DNA of 64,000 nt from Polychytrium aggregatum (taxonomy: Eukaryota > Chytridiomycota > Chytridiomycetes > Polychytriales): assembly GCF_025602895.1 (NCBI RefSeq), contig NW_026516293.1:62001-126000 (forward strand). The letters are read 5' to 3'. Each line of letters opens with the position of its first letter. Position 1 is the stretch's first letter. Shown one piece after another: positions 63,125 through 64,000 of the stretch. The position numbers and the translations under genes were made by a program. The notes below the pieces were generated by a model. That model worked only from the letters and a program-made list of their open reading frames with translations. It was not told where the DNA came from and did not search any database.

Positions 63125-64000
63125 TTAGTCACGGATGCCCGTCAGCTCTGTTTTCGGATCCCGTCCCATAAGCTCGGCCAGGACCATCTTGATGTTGCCG
63201 CCCTCGAAGAGCACCTTGTGGACCGAGTTGACCAGGGGCGAGTCCACGTTCAGCTTGCGGCAGAGGGTGTACGCCGCTCGGGTGGTCTCGACACCTTCGG
63301 CGACGGAGCCCAGGGTGGCCAGCACATGATCGAGGGCTTCGCCCTCGCCGATGCGTTTGCCGACGGTAAAGTTACGCGATTTCTCCGAGGTCGCGGTCAA
63401 GAACAGATCGCCGGCACCAGCCTAGAACCAAAGCGAAGAAAGAGGAGCCATGCAGAGGATGGGCCGTCAGAAGATGAGCCCACATGCCCATATCCAGGGC
63501 AGAAGAGGGAGACGGCAAGCGAGCCGCACATGCACATGCAACTGCACATGTTCAGATGGAAATACCCGTCCGTATCAAAGTTCCATCGGAGCCATTCTTC
63601 GGTCGCACTCGAGCGCCATCGATATCCCTTCCTCATCGACGCAGCGACAAGAGCCCCACGCCAGCCGGAGGCTTGCGTGCTTCGCTTACCAGTCCAGTAA
63701 AAGTCAGTGGATCGGCACCCATGGCCACACCGATCCGAGCAATCTCGGCCAAGCCGCGGGTGATCAGCGCAGCACGGGCATTCTGTTGGAACCCGAGGCC
63801 AGTGCAGGCGCCCGAGGCAATCGCAATCACGTTCTTGAGGGCACCCGCAATCTCGACACCGACGGTATCGACCGAGTCATAGACGCGGAAGTGCGGGGCG
63901 TGGAAGAGTCGCTGGGCCCTATGGGCCCGGGCTCGAGACTTGCTGGCAACTGCGACGCATGTCTGGAAGCGCAGAGGCATGGTCCGGCAGAGAGGATCAC
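63125..64000 (-). CDS. NAD(P)H-dependent glycerol-3-phosphate dehydrogenase, GpsA type (5' end outside window)
   Basis: Interconverts dihydroxyacetone phosphate and glycerol-3-phosphate. Two exons are visible (63691 to the window edge, ending about 63690, and 63125-63421) with a GT-AG intron in phase 0. The upstream exon shows [31 protein letters not shown] and [18 protein letters not shown]. The downstream one shows [17 protein letters not shown], then [21 protein letters not shown] and the C-terminus. AGAGDLFLT and the TSEKSRN loop are of the bacterial/plastid GpsA type, not the cytosolic GPD1 type (which has GVADLITTCYGGRN). The intron shows it is a resident eukaryotic gene. Confidence 0.9.

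Overview
The window comes from a zoosporic (flagellated) early-diverging fungus, most likely a chytrid-like lineage. It is GC-rich, and its genes are dense in short introns. Fungal-type genes (a FET3/FTR1 iron-uptake pair, a VIP1/Asp1 kinase, exocyst SEC6) sit beside genes that Dikarya have lost: the axonemal genes DRC7, CFAP20 and a CNBD2-like gene, and a B12-dependent-mutase chaperone of the MMAA type. An E(z)/PRC2 methyltransferase gene is also present. I reconstructed exon-intron structures by hand from splice signals, reading-frame phase and remembered family motifs. No alignment or expression data were available.

Layout: (1) 1-717, the end of an unknown membrane protein. (2) 1.5-3.2 kb, a decayed IS607-type element carrying a frameshifted Fanzor2 (TnpB homologue). 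(3) 3.4-8.6 kb, a divergent FTR1/FET3 pair sharing one 1.1-kb intergenic region. (4) 9.6-11.6 kb, a large membrane protein of unknown function. (5) 12.3-16.0 kb, a composite Tc1/mariner element with terminal inverted repeats, a transposase broken by one amber codon, and a complete 788-aa Fanzor1 with its own TATA box. (6) 16.2-24.7 kb, VIP1 and SEC6. (7) 25.3-27.7 kb, MMAA in ten exons. (8) 28.3-31.9 kb, a CK1-like kinase. (9) 34.2-34.6 kb, a truncated second Fanzor1 next to a third copy of the same terminal repeat. (10) 34.6-39.7 kb, E(z). (11) 39.9-42.5 kb, a CNBD2-like protein. (12) 43.1-45.1 kb, a TKL kinase with a predicted Sel1-repeat tail. (13) 46.1-50.4 kb, a very large leucine-rich-repeat protein. 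(14) 52.0-59.8 kb, DRC7 and CFAP20 in tandem. (15) 60.4-62.4 kb, a probably mitochondrial DEAD-box helicase. (16) 63.1-64.0 kb, the end of a GpsA-type glycerol-3-phosphate dehydrogenase.

The most notable content is three independent Fanzor (eukaryotic RNA-guided nuclease family) loci in 64 kb: one intact and embedded in a mariner-type element, one IS607-type and decayed with hairpins where a guide RNA would lie, and one truncated Fanzor1. The second highlight is a textbook U12-type AT-AC intron in DRC7, with ATATCCTTT at the donor, TTCCTTAAC at the branch site and an AC acceptor.
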